A stretch of 64,000 nt of DNA from Mycolicibacterium chlorophenolicum (GTDB lineage Bacteria > Actinomycetota > Actinomycetes > Mycobacteriales > Mycobacteriaceae). The notes under the pieces are model-generated. The model saw only the letters and a list, made by a program, of their open reading frames with translations, did not search any database and had not been told where the DNA came from. Below, piece after piece: positions 7,472-16,053 of the stretch (position 1 is the first letter of the stretch; the number at the start of each line of letters is the position of its first letter). The position numbers and the translations under genes are program-made. The stretch spans positions 1-64,000 of the forward strand of contig NZ_JYNL01000064.1 in NCBI RefSeq assembly GCF_001044235.1, read 5' to 3'.

Positions 7472-10400
7472 GGTCGCCGCCCTCCTCGACCAACCACGTC
7501 ACGAGTCGCTGCGTCAGATCAGCGTCCTTGGGCACCGCTTCGTCTTGGAAAGTTCCCGCTGCCACGTCGGCGGTGTGGATGTAGAGCGCCCCCGAGGGCT
7601 CGACTTCGATCGTCAGCTGATTCTCGGCGAGCGGCCAGTAGAAGCGCACACCGCCCTGCTCGGTCGGGAAAACGGAGCCCGTGACGTTGCCAAGATCCTC
7701 CATCACGTCGATGACTTGCGCACCTCGACTGATCACCTCTGTGGAAATACCCTCCCCTGTATCACCGTCGACCCAGCCCTCCTCAAGGGAAGCCAGCGCG
7801 CCGAGAGCCATCCGTGCAGACTGCGCGTCCTCGGCCTGGTCAGGATGGTCCAGAACATCGAGAGGTCTGCGGTACTGCGTGTGGATAGTGTCCGCGGCGA
7901 TATCGGTGATTGCCTGAAGGAACGCAGGATCCGTCATGTACGACTGGATCTCCTGCGCCTCGCTGACCGTCTTTAACACCGCGAGACCGACAGCACCGCT
8001 GAATCCCTCAGACGCCTTGAGCTGCGCGACGGTGTTGTTTTTCGCCATCGCCACGGCCTCCTCGTTCGCGTCGAGGAAACCCCAGAACGTCGTAATGAAC
8101 CCGGACACGCTCTCCGGGCTCACATCGACACCCTTGGCCCGGAACATCTCGTTCACCTTGTCGATGGCCTCGTCGAGCGGCCCCCGCTGCGGTGTCCCGG
8201 CGCCGCCCTTGTGCTTTCCGTCGAAGCTGGGCAGTTTGATGCCTTCACTGCTGCCTTCACTCAGCGAGTGGTCCTCGCCAATCGCCGCGGGGACGAGCTT
8301 CACGCCCGAAAGCTGGACACCCTCCAAGTAGCTGTCGTCGTAGTCTTCACCGTCGGCGTGAAGGTTGCGCGCAAGCAGCGTCGCCAGAATTGCGCGACGG
8401 TGCAGCTCAGGATCCTGGTAATCGACGATTTGGCTGAGGAACTGCCAGGCATTGCGGTAGCTGATGACGTCAGCGCGAAACTGCCCGAGTTCGTCGCGCT
8501 TCGCTTTGTCCTTGCTGAGCACCGCCTGCCGCATCTGACCGTTCCAGCGGTTCTTGATCGGCCCGAGGACGTCGGCGATTGCCTCCCCACCGGACTCGGC
8601 GAGAAAGGCGTCGGCGACGGCGTCCATTTCCTCATGCGAGTACATGTCGGAGGTGTCGAGGCGTTCACCGATCGTGTACAACGCGTTGGGGTCGACGTCT
8701 CCCTCGATGTGGGCGTCGGAATAGTAGAGCTTGAAGTCGTTCTGAATGCTTGCCGGCGAGTTCCGGAAGTCCACGACCATCGGTGCGGTCTTGCCCGGGT
8801 AGGTGCGGTTGAGCCGTGAAAGTGTCTGGACGGTGGCGACACCGGTGAGTTTCTTGTCGACGTACATCGCCATGAGCCGCGGCTCGTCGAAGCCGGTCTG
8901 AAATTTGTTGGCGACGATGAGTACCCGGTTTTCGTCTTCCTCACGGAACGCGCGGGCGACGTCGCTGCGGTTGTTAAGCGAGACCTCGGTGACCGACTCG
9001 CCGGTATCGTCGTCGGTTAGTGAACCGGAGAAGGCGACCAGAGTCTTCATGTCGGTGTAACCCTGCTCGTCGAGGTAGGCGTTCATTTTCTTCGACCAAC
9101 TCAGCGCTTCGATGCGTGAGCTGGTGACGACCATTGCCCTTGCCTCACCGCCGAGCATGCCCATCACGTTCCGTCGGAAGTGCTCGATGACGACACGGAC
9201 CTTCTGCGCGATCGCGGTCGGATGCAGCCGGGCGAACCGGACGATGTTGGTGACCGCCTCGCCGGTGTTGACGCGAATCTGTCGCTCGTCCTCCACCGCG
9301 TTCTTTACCCGTAGGAACATGTCGTACGTGGAGTAGTTAGTGAGCACGTCGAGGATAAAGCCCTCCTCGATCGCCTGCGCCATCGTGTACGTGTCGAAGG
9401 CCTCCCAGCGGCCGTCGCGCTCGGTGCCGAACAGCCGCAGAGTCTTCGCCTTCGGGGTAGCAGTGAGCGCCACGAAGGTGATGTTGCTGGATGCGGCGAT
9501 CGCAGAGTCCTTCGCCAGGAGCAGGTCGTCGGCGCTGGTTTCCTCTTGTTCCGGGTCGAGATCGACGTCGACCAGCAGCTCCTTCAGCTTCTTGGCTGCC
9601 GAACCTGATTGGGAGGAATGCGCCTCGTCTGCGACTACCGCCCAGCGTCGGCCGCGCAGCTCATTCGTGTCCTCGATCAACTCCATGACTTCGGGGAACG
9701 TTTGGAGGGTGCAAGTGATGATGTGGTCACCCTCGAGGAGTGCCCTCTTCAGCTGGGGCGACTTCGCCCCCGACTTCTCCCCGACGTTGACGACTAGGCC
9801 CTTGCTGGACTGCACCAGGTTCATGTCGTGCCGGACGTTCTCGTCGAGCACGTTGCGGTCGGTGACCACGATGACCGAGTCGAACGTCGACTTCGAGTCC
9901 GAACCCATGTGCCGGATCAGCCGGTGACTTAGCCACGCGATCGTCTTAGTCTTGCCGGAGCCGGCCGAGTGCCAGATTAAGTAGCGCTTGCCCGGCCCGT
10001 TCGCCTCGATGTCACCAACTACCCTCTCGACCGCGCGCAGCTGGTGGAAGCGCGGGAACACCAGCCGTCCGTCTTTCTTTCCTGACTTGTTCGGCTCGAA
10101 CAGCGCGAAGTCCTTCAGGATGCGCATGAACGTCGGGCGGGCGAGGATCTCGCGCCACAGGTAGTTCGTCGACGACCCGGTACCGGATGGCGGGTTGCCC
10201 TCATGGCCTTCGTTGCCCTGGTTGAAGGGCAAGAACACTGTGTTCTCGCCCTCCAGTTTCGTCGTCATGTAGACGAGGTCGTTCGACACCGCGAAGTGCA
10301 CTAAGGCGCGGCCGGGCGCGAGCAATGCCCGGTTCTTCCCGGGCCGGCGGTCCTCCTTGTACTGGCGGATCGCATGGTTGACCGTCTGGGTGTTGTCGGT

Positions 10401-10943
10401 CTTCAGCTCCATCGTCACTACGGGGAGGCCGTTGGCCGTGAGTACCACATCGATCGTCTCGTTGGTTGCGGTGTCGAATCGCACCTGGCGCAGGACGCGC
10501 AGCCGCACTGCGTCGGCAGCCTCTACCACCTCGGTGAGGTTGGGGTTGGCAGGCGGGAACTCCATCATCGGCCCGAACTTCGCGGCGGGGCGACCGACCT
10601 GGGCGTAGCTGAAGCCTTTCCGCAGTACACCTAGCAGACCGCCCACGGGGTGGCCCGTGGTGGTGTCCATCTTCGTCTGCTTAGCGAGCTCTTTGGTTAT
10701 GTGCTGCAGCAGTTTCCGCTCAGCTGCGGTCTTGGGTTCGTCGGCAAGGTCTGCGGGTACGGCTTTCTCGTACTCGTCCGGGTACTGGCTTGCGAGCCAG
10801 TACAGTACGTCGGCGGGGACCATCGCCAGGCCGATGTCCCAACCCATCGGCCTGCCCTCGTGCTCGTACAGCCATCCGCGCTCCGAGAGCTCGGCGCATA
10901 GGTTGCGCTCGAACTCCGACTCCATCAGCTGCGCATCGCCCAT
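7464..10943 (-). CDS. hsdR: Type I restriction enzyme R subunit (HsdR)
   Basis: A 1159-residue motor and nuclease subunit of a type I restriction-modification complex, which translocates DNA with ATP and cleaves at a distance. The N-terminal PD-(D/E)xK nuclease shows TIDVVLTANGLPVVTMELK, with the E-x-K pair. The helicase core has Walker A HSAGSGKT (325-332), the DEAH box (from 439) and a motif VI region (VQTLSRLNRTYPGK). The C-terminal region is helical, as in the family. The length is slightly above the usual 1000-1100. The start ATG 10943 overlaps the hsdS stop (TGATG), so synthesis is coupled to the specificity subunit. All motifs appear intact, so it is expected to be active. Confidence 0.96.
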   Translation of the reverse strand: MGDAQLMESEFERNLCAELSERGWLYEHEGRPMGWDIGLAMVPADVLYWLASQYPDEYEKAVPADLADEPKTAAERKLLQHITKELAKQTKMDTTTGHPVGGLLGVLRKGFSYAQVGRPAAKFGPMMEFPPANPNLTEVVEAADAVRLRVLRQVRFDTATNETIDVVLTANGLPVVTMELKTDNTQTVNHAIRQYKEDRRPGKNRALLAPGRALVHFAVSNDLVYMTTKLEGENTVFLPFNQGNEGHEGNPPSGTGSSTNYLWREILARPTFMRILKDFALFEPNKSGKKDGRLVFPRFHQLRAVERVVGDIEANGPGKRYLIWHSAGSGKTKTIAWLSHRLIRHMGSDSKSTFDSVIVVTDRNVLDENVRHDMNLVQSSKGLVVNVGEKSGAKSPQLKRALLEGDHIITCTLQTFPEVMELIEDTNELRGRRWAVVADEAHSSQSGSAAKKLKELLVDVDLDPEQEETSADDLLLAKDSAIAASSNITFVALTATPKAKTLRLFGTERDGRWEAFDTYTMAQAIEEGFILDVLTNYSTYDMFLRVKNAVEDERQIRVNTGEAVTNIVRFARLHPTAIAQKVRVVIEHFRRNVMGMLGGEARAMVVTSSRIEALSWSKKMNAYLDEQGYTDMKTLVAFSGSLTDDDTGESVTEVSLNNRSDVARAFREEDENRVLIVANKFQTGFDEPRLMAMYVDKKLTGVATVQTLSRLNRTYPGKTAPMVVDFRNSPASIQNDFKLYYSDAHIEGDVDPNALYTIGERLDTSDMYSHEEMDAVADAFLAESGGEAIADVLGPIKNRWNGQMRQAVLSKDKAKRDELGQFRADVISYRNAWQFLSQIVDYQDPELHRRAILATLLARNLHADGEDYDDSYLEGVQLSGVKLVPAAIGEDHSLSEGSSEGIKLPSFDGKHKGGAGTPQRGPLDEAIDKVNEMFRAKGVDVSPESVSGFITTFWGFLDANEEAVAMAKNNTVAQLKASEGFSGAVGLAVLKTVSEAQEIQSYMTDPAFLQAITDIAADTIHTQYRRPLDVLDHPDQAEDAQSARMALGALASLEEGWVDGDTGEGISTEVISRGAQVIDVMEDLGNVTGSVFPTEQGGVRFYWPLAENQLTIEVEPSGALYIHTADVAAGTFQDEAVPKDADLTQRLVTWLVEEGGDHG

Positions 10944-12166
10944 CAGGCGACTTTCCGGCCAGTGACGACATCGGTGATCAGTGCGGCGCGGCGCTCCAGG
11001 AGAAGTGCTTTGAGGTCGGCGACCTTCGCGAGCATGACATTGACGCGGGCCGCCGCTTCGTCCAGCTGATCCGCAATTCGGATTTGCTCGTCGAGGGGCG
11101 GAAGCGGGACCGGGGTCGCGTCCAGCACGGTCTTGGTCACCCGTTGTGCGTTCGGTCGGACGCCAGTCGCGATGGCGGCGAAGTAGTCGATGTACCGCGA
11201 ACTTCGGAAGAGGTGGTGCACGTAGCGGGGTTCAAAGCGGTCCGAGATCCAGAACGCCTTGTAGTCGGGGCTGATGTAGCCGGTGAGCGAGGACACGCCG
11301 ATCCCGCCGTGGTTGAGCCACATCATGTTGGCTGCGAGCTGCCCGGGCCGCACGACGCGGTACTTCGATACGTCGAGCGACGCCTGTTGGCCCTCGGTCC
11401 GGGTGTTCAGCTCCACACCGCGGTACTCGGAGATAGACAGGAGAGGCCCTGGCGGGTTATCGCCGTTCCGCTCGGTGCTCTCGGTGAAGTCGTATCCGAA
11501 CTTGGTTCGCCCCCAGTGTTCAGGAATGCCTGACAGAGGCGAGTGACTGGACGCCGGGTTTTCATGATGGCTCGCGGAAAGGCCGCACACCACGCCTGTA
11601 CGAACAACGGATTCGCGGTGCCGCAACGTACTTGCCAGATCATCGAGCCGACCGATGATCTCTTCGATCTCGGTTGTTTCCCTGTCCAGGTACTCACCGA
11701 TGCGGGCCTGGTCATCGCGCGCCACATCAAGCACTTTGTACTCGTGCACGAACCGCGGAGTTATTCGACGGAGGTTGCCCACGCCTTGTAGCGAATGGGC
11801 GCCCTCATCAAGGAACGGCTGGCTCTGAAAGGTGTACTGCAGAAATCTGGGGTCGGTGTCCTCGTTTGCCCTGACGACGTGAACCTCAGTGGAGGCAAGG
11901 CCGACAACGGATGGGATCTCAGCGATGATCGTGCGTCCAGCCTCAAAGGTCGGCGTGATCTTCGGCACGAGGATGTCTCCCCGCCGGAACTGCGTGTAGC
12001 TCAGGTTCGGCGACCAAGGCAATGTACGGCTGTAATCGCAGTTGGCACCGGGCCAAATCGCCTCAAGCGGCATAAAGGTGACGTCGATGCCCTCAGTCAG
12101 GGATTTGAACTCGGGGGTTGCAGGACCGACTACCGCGAACTTCCAGACCGGAGCGAAAGCGTTCAC
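10943..12166 (-). CDS. hsdS: Type I restriction specificity subunit (HsdS)
   Basis: A 407-residue protein with two target-recognition domains (about 5-150 and 215-350). Each is followed by a long helical conserved region; the first contains GEYLDRETTEIEEIIGRLDDL, the second ends ...LKALLLERRAALITDVVTGRKV. The repeat of helix plus TRD is the classic HsdS layout that reads a bipartite DNA target and bridges two HsdM and HsdR subunits. The DNA target cannot be read from sequence. ATG 12166 overlaps the end of hsdM by four bases. Confidence 0.95.
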   Translation of the reverse strand: MNAFAPVWKFAVVGPATPEFKSLTEGIDVTFMPLEAIWPGANCDYSRTLPWSPNLSYTQFRRGDILVPKITPTFEAGRTIIAEIPSVVGLASTEVHVVRANEDTDPRFLQYTFQSQPFLDEGAHSLQGVGNLRRITPRFVHEYKVLDVARDDQARIGEYLDRETTEIEEIIGRLDDLASTLRHRESVVRTGVVCGLSASHHENPASSHSPLSGIPEHWGRTKFGYDFTESTERNGDNPPGPLLSISEYRGVELNTRTEGQQASLDVSKYRVVRPGQLAANMMWLNHGGIGVSSLTGYISPDYKAFWISDRFEPRYVHHLFRSSRYIDYFAAIATGVRPNAQRVTKTVLDATPVPLPPLDEQIRIADQLDEAAARVNVMLAKVADLKALLLERRAALITDVVTGRKVA

Positions 12167-14100
12167 TTCGCACTCACAATTCGGAACATGTCCCCTAGCT
12201 CAGACATGATCTTCTCTACGTCGGAGTCGATCTCCGAGAGCGGTCGGGGCTCTTCAGGCACGTAGAAGATCCGAGTGAACGGGATGTCCGTGCCGTGCTT
12301 CGCCTTGGTCTCATCCCATTGAGCACCGGGCGCATAAGGCAACACCTCTCGCTCCATGTGCTCATCCAGGTCCTCGCTCAGAGGCACGCGCTCGATGATC
12401 TTCCACCCCGGGACGATCACGGGTTTGCACTTCCGATCGACTGCCAGGGGTGCAGAGTCATCCTCCACGGCCATCGCCTTCATCACGGCGTCAACCAAAC
12501 CAACCGGGGCCTTCAATCCGGCCAATTTCGCGGCCTCCGGGAACGCCTTCGGAAGGTCATTCCAGGGGGTGCCATCAAGTGTGCGCAGGATCCCGACGTG
12601 ATTCTCGGTGAAGTCGCGGCGGGTGCGCAGCGAATCGACAACTTCGTCACTGAAGTGCGTCGCGAAACGCGCTTGCCTGTACACAGGCACGTCCCGGAAC
12701 ATGAAGTCCTCAGGAGTCATCACACGAGAGATCGCGGGGTCAGCCCGATCGAACGCCTTGTATGCCTCCATCAGCTTGTTTCGGTGTTTCTTCCCCATTT
12801 CGCGGCGTTTCTCGCCCATGGGTTTCCGTAGCGAGTCCCACTGGCCGGAGCCATCGATGAGCTGGATCTTGCCCCTGCGGCCGAGATCCTTGTTTGTGTC
12901 GAGGATCCAGACGTATGTCGCGATTCCGGTGCCGTAGAACATGCTCGTGGGCAACGCGATGATCGCATCGATCAGGTCTTCCTCGAGAAGCCATTGGCGG
13001 ATCGAGTTGGGCCCGTTGTCGCTGTTGAACAGCGGAGACTGGTTCGAAACCACCGCTGCTCGTCCGCCCTGCCCGTTCTTCGCCGCCGGGCTGAGCTTGG
13101 ACGCGCAGTGGGCCAAGAACAACATCTGTCCGTCAGAGGTGCCCGGAAGGCCGTGACTGAAGCGCGACCCGTGTACTTTTGCCTGTTCCTTGACCGCCTT
13201 CTCGTCTGCCTCCCAGTCTTTGCCGAACGGAGGGTTGGAGAGCACGTAGTCGAAGGTCTGCTCCCCGTACAGATCCTCAACGAGGGTATTGCCCTGCTTG
13301 ATCGCGTCCGGCCGGCCACCCTGGATCAACAGGTCGGCTTTGCCGAGAGCAAACGCCGACGGCATGAGCTCCTGCCCGTAGAGCGTGACGTCGATTTTCT
13401 CGTTCATCCGCTTAAGCGCGTCCTGCGCGACGAGCAGCATGCCGCCGGAGCCGGCGGTCGGGTCGTAGATGGAGCGCAGAGCACTCTCACCCGCGAGGCC
13501 GTCGTCATCGTTAGTGATCAGGATGTCGACCATGAGCTTAATCGCATCGCGCGGGGTGTAGAAGTTACCTGCGGCCTTCCCTTTCTTGTTGAAGGCCCGG
13601 TACATCACGTCCTCGAAGACATCGCCCATGGCGGTGTTGGCGAGCTTGCCCGGGGACAAGTCGAGCTTTGAGAAGTGCTTGACCACGGGCAGGAGGCGGT
13701 TGGCATCGGCGAGAACCTTCGCGCGGCGGTTGAAGTCGAAGGAGGTCCAGATGTCGGCGATGTTGTTCGAGAAACCGTCGATGTAGCTCTGCAGGGACTT
13801 GTGCACGTTGTCGTCGACCGACGCGATCGTCGCGAGGTCGAGCGGCGACACGTTGTAGAAGCTCAGCCCGAACCTGTCCTTCACCGCGATGTCGATCAGG
13901 TGCGGCGGCATCCCGGCGAGCGTGGCGACGAACGCGGTCACTTCCTCCTTGGTGTCCGCAAGCATGCACTCCAGCCGGCGAAGCACGGTGAAAGGGAGGA
14001 TGTAGTCCCCGTAGTCCTCCTCGTCAACGATGTTGCGCAAGTACTTGTCAGCCGTGTCCCACACGATGCGTGCAGTCGTACTGTTTGCTGCCTCAGCCAA
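12163..14100 (-). CDS. hsdM: Type I restriction-modification adenine methylase (HsdM)
   Basis: Adenine-N6 DNA methyltransferase, the modification subunit of the type I complex. The N-terminal HsdM helical domain (IVWDTADKYLRN...DYGDYILPFTVLRRLE) precedes the SAM-binding motif DPTAGSGGM and the catalytic NPPF (289-292). I place the start at TTG 14100 (645 residues). The family begins just there, a GGGGG ribosome site precedes it, and a palindrome sits 33 bases upstream where an operator would be. ATG 14193 would add 31 atypical residues. It is the first gene of an overlapping operon hsdM-hsdS-hsdR-unknown-xre. Confidence 0.93.
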   Translation of the reverse strand: MAEAANSTTARIVWDTADKYLRNIVDEEDYGDYILPFTVLRRLECMLADTKEEVTAFVATLAGMPPHLIDIAVKDRFGLSFYNVSPLDLATIASVDDNVHKSLQSYIDGFSNNIADIWTSFDFNRRAKVLADANRLLPVVKHFSKLDLSPGKLANTAMGDVFEDVMYRAFNKKGKAAGNFYTPRDAIKLMVDILITNDDDGLAGESALRSIYDPTAGSGGMLLVAQDALKRMNEKIDVTLYGQELMPSAFALGKADLLIQGGRPDAIKQGNTLVEDLYGEQTFDYVLSNPPFGKDWEADEKAVKEQAKVHGSRFSHGLPGTSDGQMLFLAHCASKLSPAAKNGQGGRAAVVSNQSPLFNSDNGPNSIRQWLLEEDLIDAIIALPTSMFYGTGIATYVWILDTNKDLGRRGKIQLIDGSGQWDSLRKPMGEKRREMGKKHRNKLMEAYKAFDRADPAISRVMTPEDFMFRDVPVYRQARFATHFSDEVVDSLRTRRDFTENHVGILRTLDGTPWNDLPKAFPEAAKLAGLKAPVGLVDAVMKAMAVEDDSAPLAVDRKCKPVIVPGWKIIERVPLSEDLDEHMEREVLPYAPGAQWDETKAKHGTDIPFTRIFYVPEEPRPLSEIDSDVEKIMSELGDMFRIVSAK

Positions 14101-14132
14101 TGCGTTGCCCCCGATCGCTTCCGGTCGTACGT

Positions 14133-14144
14133 CGATATGTATCG
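14133..14144. promoter_or_regulatory. Candidate operator of the restriction operon
   Basis: CGATATGTATCG is a palindrome with five-base arms (CGATA-TG-TATCG), 33 bases ahead of the proposed hsdM TTG start. It runs straight into GTATCGGAAACG, a 12-mer also found in the second PadR operator of this window. The Xre protein encoded at the operon end is the natural candidate to bind here. Inferred only. Confidence 0.4.
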
Positions 14145-14511
14145 GAAACGTTACATCGGAGCGGGGAGAATCGAAGAAACAGCGTTGCCGCATGTCGCCG
14201 TGCGACTAACCCCTTGGAGGCTCCCCGAACTACCAAGAACGAGCGATCCTGACTCACATGTTCACTTACTGCCGGCAAAGCAGCTGTGAAGGTAGCCGGC
14301 ATCGTTCTGGTCAGTCCTCTTCGTGGACGTCCCAACATTCCTGGCGAGGGTCGCGAGGGAGATTTTCCCGACTCGTCTTAGCCGTCGGGCCACGGCGGCG
14401 CTTTACTGTCAGGATGCGGTAGCGAGGCAAGTGCGAATGGGCGGGCGCGTTTTTGGGGCTCCAGCGCAGGTGAGTCAACCATCCTTAATGGAATCTTCTC
14501 GGCTATTGCGA
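14145..14511. repeat. Gene-free gap with a second GCGAGGG double repeat
   Basis: No reliable gene is seen between hsdM and the ApeA-like gene. The double heptamer GCGAGGG-TC-GCGAGGG lies at 14344-14359, matching 20 of 22 bases of the stretch starting at 2421. An inverted repeat TGCCGGC...GCCGGCA starts near 14276. A plus-strand frame through 14323-14619 has no ribosome site and overlaps the neighbouring gene, so I treat it as non-coding. Confidence 0.35.
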
Positions 14512-15891
14512 TCAGGAGGTGAATACGGAGTCATCTCTCGGTGTCGCGGGATACGCACTGCCGGTAATCAACTCGCGGACTCGATATCCCAATCTGTGGG
14601 TTTGGGTAGCGCTACATAGCGATCGTGTCGGTGCCTTGGTGCCCGCCACCCGGTTCAGAAGTGCGCATGTGAGCAAGACTCTGGCGCTTTCGGTGAGCAG
14701 ATGAAGCTCTTCCGGGTCGTACCTAATCTTCGGCTTGTGCTTTAGGTCGCCGTAGTGCTTCCAGAGTGCACGCGCCCACTTTTGTGGGTCGCCGACGAAT
14801 GCGGTGAACTCACTTCCGATATGCCTCGCGAGCCTTTCTGCCTGGTTGTCTCTGTCGTTCCTGGGCTTAGCCCACGCCAGTTTGTCACTCTTGTGGTAGT
14901 TGACCCAGTATTCAATGGCGACGCAGATGTCCTGCAAGACACTCTCAACAACTACCGATCGTGCGACTCGGTGGCGAGACGTAAGCGGCCCGACCGCCCG
15001 CGGGTGTCGATCTGCAAGCTTCACCCACCGCTTCAGGCCATCGACACCGCCAAGGGTCTCATAGCGGACCAACGGAAAAGAGGTGCTCCTAGGGGGAGAC
15101 CCGACTGCTAGCGGCATCTCCATGAGCCGCTCAGACCAGAACTTCGCGTTGGAAGTTTCGTTCGGTCGTGAAATATCAAGGCGCACATAGCCGCCGTCGG
15201 CGCGAACAAAGCCGTCCCAACATAAGTTGATTAGATTCTGGACCGATATGAGCACATTAATGTGGGTACGCCAGTCCACGGGTGAGTTCGTGATAGATGC
15301 GATCGACAGCGGCGTGTAGGCACGTTGATCATCGGCGGGGCCGGTCACTTCGAAATGCGTCGACACAGAGAGCTTGTGGGACTTCGATAACTGGGCAGTC
15401 TGTTCCGGCGCTGCTTGGATCCTGGTGGTGATGACTGTGGGCCGATTGTATTGGTCGTGTTCCGCCTCAGATTCGGACCCAGTGATGGAGGACCAATGTT
15501 GGAGTCCAGGAATATAAGCCGTCATCTCGTACATTCGCGATGATTTGAGTTCATCGCCCCTGAAACCTACCGCGAGCGCCTTACATAGGTATGTGCGGCT
15601 GGAAGCTATTATGCCGCCGATATTCACGCTCTCGCTGACATCACTGATGTCGAAGACCAGCGTGCTGTGAATGGTCGTGACCGCCAGCAGACAGTCAGGT
15701 ATGTGCTGTTGTTTCTGCAATGCACCTAGGCCACCCCCGATTGGAAGAGGGCCAGGAACCGACACCTCAATTCGGTCGCCAGACTTAACCAAATGCGCGG
15801 CGAACGCACGCTCGTCTCCTCCGGTCTCTTCGAAAAATGGCCAGACATAACCCACTGTCCCAGCGAGTGAGTCGGCTATTAATTTGTCCAC
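14512..15891 (-). CDS. ApeA-like HEPN-domain defence protein
   Basis: A 459-residue protein with the layout of ApeA-type anti-phage proteins: a beta-rich N-terminal domain of about 230 residues (…TLVFDISDVSESVNIGGIIASSRTYLCKA…), a middle region around INLCWDGFVRADGGYVRL, and a C-terminal helical HEPN domain. The HEPN signature R-x4-H is present as RALWKH (374-379) and is followed by YGDLKHKP. Family knowledge: HEPN domains with Rx4-6H are metal-independent RNases, and ApeA protects by abortive infection. It is a single gene, divergent from the next one across a 160-base promoter gap. The GTG 15891 start has AGGGGGA eight bases upstream. The family assignment is by pattern, without alignment. 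Confidence 0.7.
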   Translation of the reverse strand: MDKLIADSLAGTVGYVWPFFEETGGDERAFAAHLVKSGDRIEVSVPGPLPIGGGLGALQKQQHIPDCLLAVTTIHSTLVFDISDVSESVNIGGIIASSRTYLCKALAVGFRGDELKSSRMYEMTAYIPGLQHWSSITGSESEAEHDQYNRPTVITTRIQAAPEQTAQLSKSHKLSVSTHFEVTGPADDQRAYTPLSIASITNSPVDWRTHINVLISVQNLINLCWDGFVRADGGYVRLDISRPNETSNAKFWSERLMEMPLAVGSPPRSTSFPLVRYETLGGVDGLKRWVKLADRHPRAVGPLTSRHRVARSVVVESVLQDICVAIEYWVNYHKSDKLAWAKPRNDRDNQAERLARHIGSEFTAFVGDPQKWARALWKHYGDLKHKPKIRYDPEELHLLTESARVLLTCALLNRVAGTKAPTRSLCSATQTHRLGYRVRELITGSAYPATPRDDSVFTS

Positions 15892-16053
15892 CTAGACGTT
15901 CCCCCTGCGACCTGGCCGATCTGTAGCTCCGCACCAATCAAGATCTACTACACGGCGCAAGTCAAGGGAACCGATTACGCGGCAGCTGCGTCAAATCAAT
16001 CATGGATCACACGACGGACATCGTCTATCAGCGGATGCGGGAGGGTTTGAGCC

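Noticed and set aside
14323..14619. Plus-strand gene between hsdM and the ApeA-like gene
   Set aside because: It lacks a ribosome site, overlaps the ApeA-like gene on the other strand, and its translation resembles nothing known.
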